This document shows positions 62,546 through 64,000 of a DNA stretch of 64,000 nt, in pieces. The first letter of the stretch is position 1. The number at the start of each line of letters is the position of its first letter. Source of the DNA: Micromonospora lupini str. Lupac 08 (lineage in GTDB: Bacteria > Actinomycetota > Actinomycetes > Mycobacteriales > Micromonosporaceae); assembly GCF_000297395.2 (NCBI RefSeq), contig NZ_HF570108.1:138321-202320 (forward strand), written 5' to 3'. Under the pieces are notes generated by a model. That model made no database searches and was not told where the DNA came from. It saw only the letters and a list, made by a program, of their open reading frames with translations. A program made the translations under genes and the position numbers.

Positions 62546-63889
62546 TCAGTGCCGGATCTGCACCCCGGAGTCGGCGACCGCCCGGATCACCTGGGCCGAC
62601 TCACCGAAACCGATGATGAGTACGGCGTCCGCACCGAATTCCTTGATCTCCTTCGCGCCGCCGGTGAAGTCCACGGGGGCCGCGTTGGAGTCGGCCGGAG
62701 GGTCGTACGTGAGCAGCTTGAGGCGGTCGGCGGCGATGCCGGCCTTCTCCAGCTCGTCACGGACGGTGGCCTGGAGGCCCTCACCGTAGGAGTCCTTGCG
62801 GGCGACGATGACGATCTTCTGCGACCCGTCGCGGAGGACGACGTCGGCCAGAGCCCGACCCTGCAGGCTGTCCGGCGGGGCGGTACGGAAGTAGAGGCCC
62901 TTGTCCTCGATGTCCGTCAGGCTGGCGTCGGTGTTGCAGGGCGAGAAGAGGATCTTGCCGGCCCGCACGACGTCCGGCAGCACCTCGCGGGAGATGCCCG
63001 AGGCGCCGGCGCCGATGATGATGCTGACCCCGTCGGCCACATGCTTGGCGACGGTCGCCTTGGCCACCGCCGTGCTGGTGCCGTCGTCGCCGTCCTTCCA
63101 CGTCACCGGCTTGCCCAGCGCGCCGCCAGCGGCGTTGATCTCCCTGATCGCCAGCGCCGCGCCGGCCGCCATGGGCGGGTACGCGATCGCCAGGTCGCCG
63201 GTCTTCGGCAGCAGGCCACCCACGATCAGCGGCTTCTGGTCGTCGTTGTTACCGGGGCGCGGCTTCCTCGCCTTCGGCGGGGTCTTGGTGCTCGCCGCCG
63301 ACTCGGCGCCCGCGCCGACGAACTCGGTCTTGCCCTCGTTGATCTGCTTGCCGTCGAACGTCAGCGTCGCGTAGCTCGCGGTGGCCGGCTCACCCTTGTC
63401 GGTGAAACCGGCACGGGCCAGCGAGACGCTGCGGTACTCGATGTCCTGCCCGGCCCGGGCCAACGTGAGGCAGGTGGCCGGGTCCTCGCACCGCTGACCG
63501 TTGTTGGTCACGCCGACGATCTGCTTGGCGATGGCGGCCGGGTCGGTGCTGCCGGCCAGTTGGGCCGCGAGCACACCGATCACCACAGCGTCGTACGTCT
63601 CGGCGGAGTAGAGGTAGTCCGTCAGCGCCGGATTGACGGACCGTAGCCGGCTCTTGAAGTCGTCGGGCAGCGGGGTGAGCGGCGTGGTCCCCTTCATCCC
63701 GTCGACGAGATCAGCGCGTTCCTTCAACTCCGCTGGGTAGGAGTTGAGCATGTTGCCGTCCGTGCCGTAGAGGCGCACCTGTTGGGCGCTTCCCTCTTCG
63801 GCCTTGTCATCCCCGCAAGCGCTTGTGGCGAGCAGGATCGTCGCGCAGGCAGCCAGTGTGGCCACCCGCGAGCGGCGTGATACGAGCAT
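62546..63889 (-). CDS. Lipoprotein ABC substrate-binding protein with swapped halves
   Basis: A 447-aa lipoprotein with a lipobox ATSAC (Cys25). It belongs to the branched-chain amino-acid-type family (Peripla_BP_6), but the order is unusual. Residues 38-195 (VRLYGTDGNML, YSAETYDAVVIGVLAAQLAGSTDPAAIAKQI) look like the usual C-terminal half. Residues 220-447 (LIVGGLLPKTGDLA, AIREINAAGG, IIGAGASGIS, GFGESAQVIRAVADSGVQIRH) look like the usual N-terminal half. A linker rich in Lys/Pro/Asn joins them. No permease is in the window. GGAAGGA precedes ATG 63889. Confidence 0.9.
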   Translation of the reverse strand: MLVSRRSRVATLAACATILLATSACGDDKAEEGSAQQVRLYGTDGNMLNSYPAELKERADLVDGMKGTTPLTPLPDDFKSRLRSVNPALTDYLYSAETYDAVVIGVLAAQLAGSTDPAAIAKQIVGVTNNGQRCEDPATCLTLARAGQDIEYRSVSLARAGFTDKGEPATASYATLTFDGKQINEGKTEFVGAGAESAASTKTPPKARKPRPGNNDDQKPLIVGGLLPKTGDLAIAYPPMAAGAALAIREINAAGGALGKPVTWKDGDDGTSTAVAKATVAKHVADGVSIIIGAGASGISREVLPDVVRAGKILFSPCNTDASLTDIEDKGLYFRTAPPDSLQGRALADVVLRDGSQKIVIVARKDSYGEGLQATVRDELEKAGIAADRLKLLTYDPPADSNAAPVDFTGGAKEIKEFGADAVLIIGFGESAQVIRAVADSGVQIRH

Positions 63890-63967
63890 GGTCGTCCTTC
63901 CTCCGGCGAAGGTCCGCTGCGCACATTAGCGTGCCGGGGCCGGCCGCGGGACCGTGGAGGTGACGAA

Positions 63968-64000
63968 ATGCGCAGGTCGCTCGCGTCGTACACGCAGAGT
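63968..64000 (+). CDS. Start of a gene cut by the window end
   Basis: An ATG at 63968 is preceded by GTGGAGGTGACGAA, a good Shine-Dalgarno. The first 11 codons (MRRSLASYTQS) are open to the window end. It is divergent from the substrate-binding-protein gene. Too short to identify. Confidence 0.45.
   Translation, partial: MRRSLASYTQS

Overview
The window looks like chromosomal DNA from a high-GC actinobacterium, most likely a Micromonosporaceae such as Micromonospora. This is inferred from the very high GC with GC-rich third positions, frequent GTG starts, a BldC-type regulator, DUF3073 and DUF3151 proteins, several SigE-family ECF sigma factors, LPXTG-type surface proteins and an F420/PPOX-type protein. 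Nearly all of it is ordinary, densely packed chromosome. I see no rRNA, tRNA, CRISPR array, transposase or prophage.

Layout. 1-6 kb: the 3' end of clpB, a DUF4178 membrane protein, two related proline-tailed membrane proteins, an SDR, pyrE and an ArsR regulator. 6-12 kb: a DedA protein, then two paralogous LPITG surface proteins that bracket a SigE-family sigma factor and its overlapping LCP-domain partner. 12-19.8 kb: a holin-like membrane protein, fbaA, a LOG-family protein, DUF3151, a MinD/EspI-like ATPase with a huge proline-rich N-terminus, and a lipid-kinase-like protein. 19.9-30.5 kb: purA, an AbiEi/DUF559-like protein, purD, a second sigma/membrane-partner pair, an acyl-CoA synthetase, a secreted I36-type protein, and an acyl-CoA dehydrogenase/SCP2 operon divergent from a TetR regulator. 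30.5-33.1 kb: a two-component system bracketed by two DedA paralogues. 33.2-37.1 kb: a tightly coupled four-gene cassette (NUDIX/winged-helix regulator, J-like/degenerate kinase, vWA protein, divergent adenylosuccinate-synthetase paralogue). 37.2-41 kb: MaoC and long FabG divergent from a thiolase.

41-54.3 kb: purB, purS-purQ-purL, a ComB-like phosphatase, a frameshifted repeat-tailed surface protein, purF and purM. With purA and purD, most of the purine pathway is spread through about 34 kb, interleaved with unrelated genes. 54.3-55.7 kb: a minimal RiPP locus (radical SAM enzyme plus an aromatic/Asn-rich 78-aa precursor). 55.8-64 kb: DUF3073, an amino-acid dehydrogenase, bldC, a PPOX protein, a methyltransferase, a small protein with DxDxDG repeats, two beta-oxidation enzymes, and a lipoprotein substrate-binding protein whose two halves appear in swapped order.

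The best candidates for something undescribed are: the four-gene NUDIX-kinase-vWA-PurA-like cassette with a direct-repeat operator candidate; the circularly permuted binding protein; the cyclophane-type RiPP pair; a composite promoter element shared by both LPITG genes; and a family of TGATCA-ended intergenic inverted repeats. Functions come from family motifs read by eye; no database search was run.
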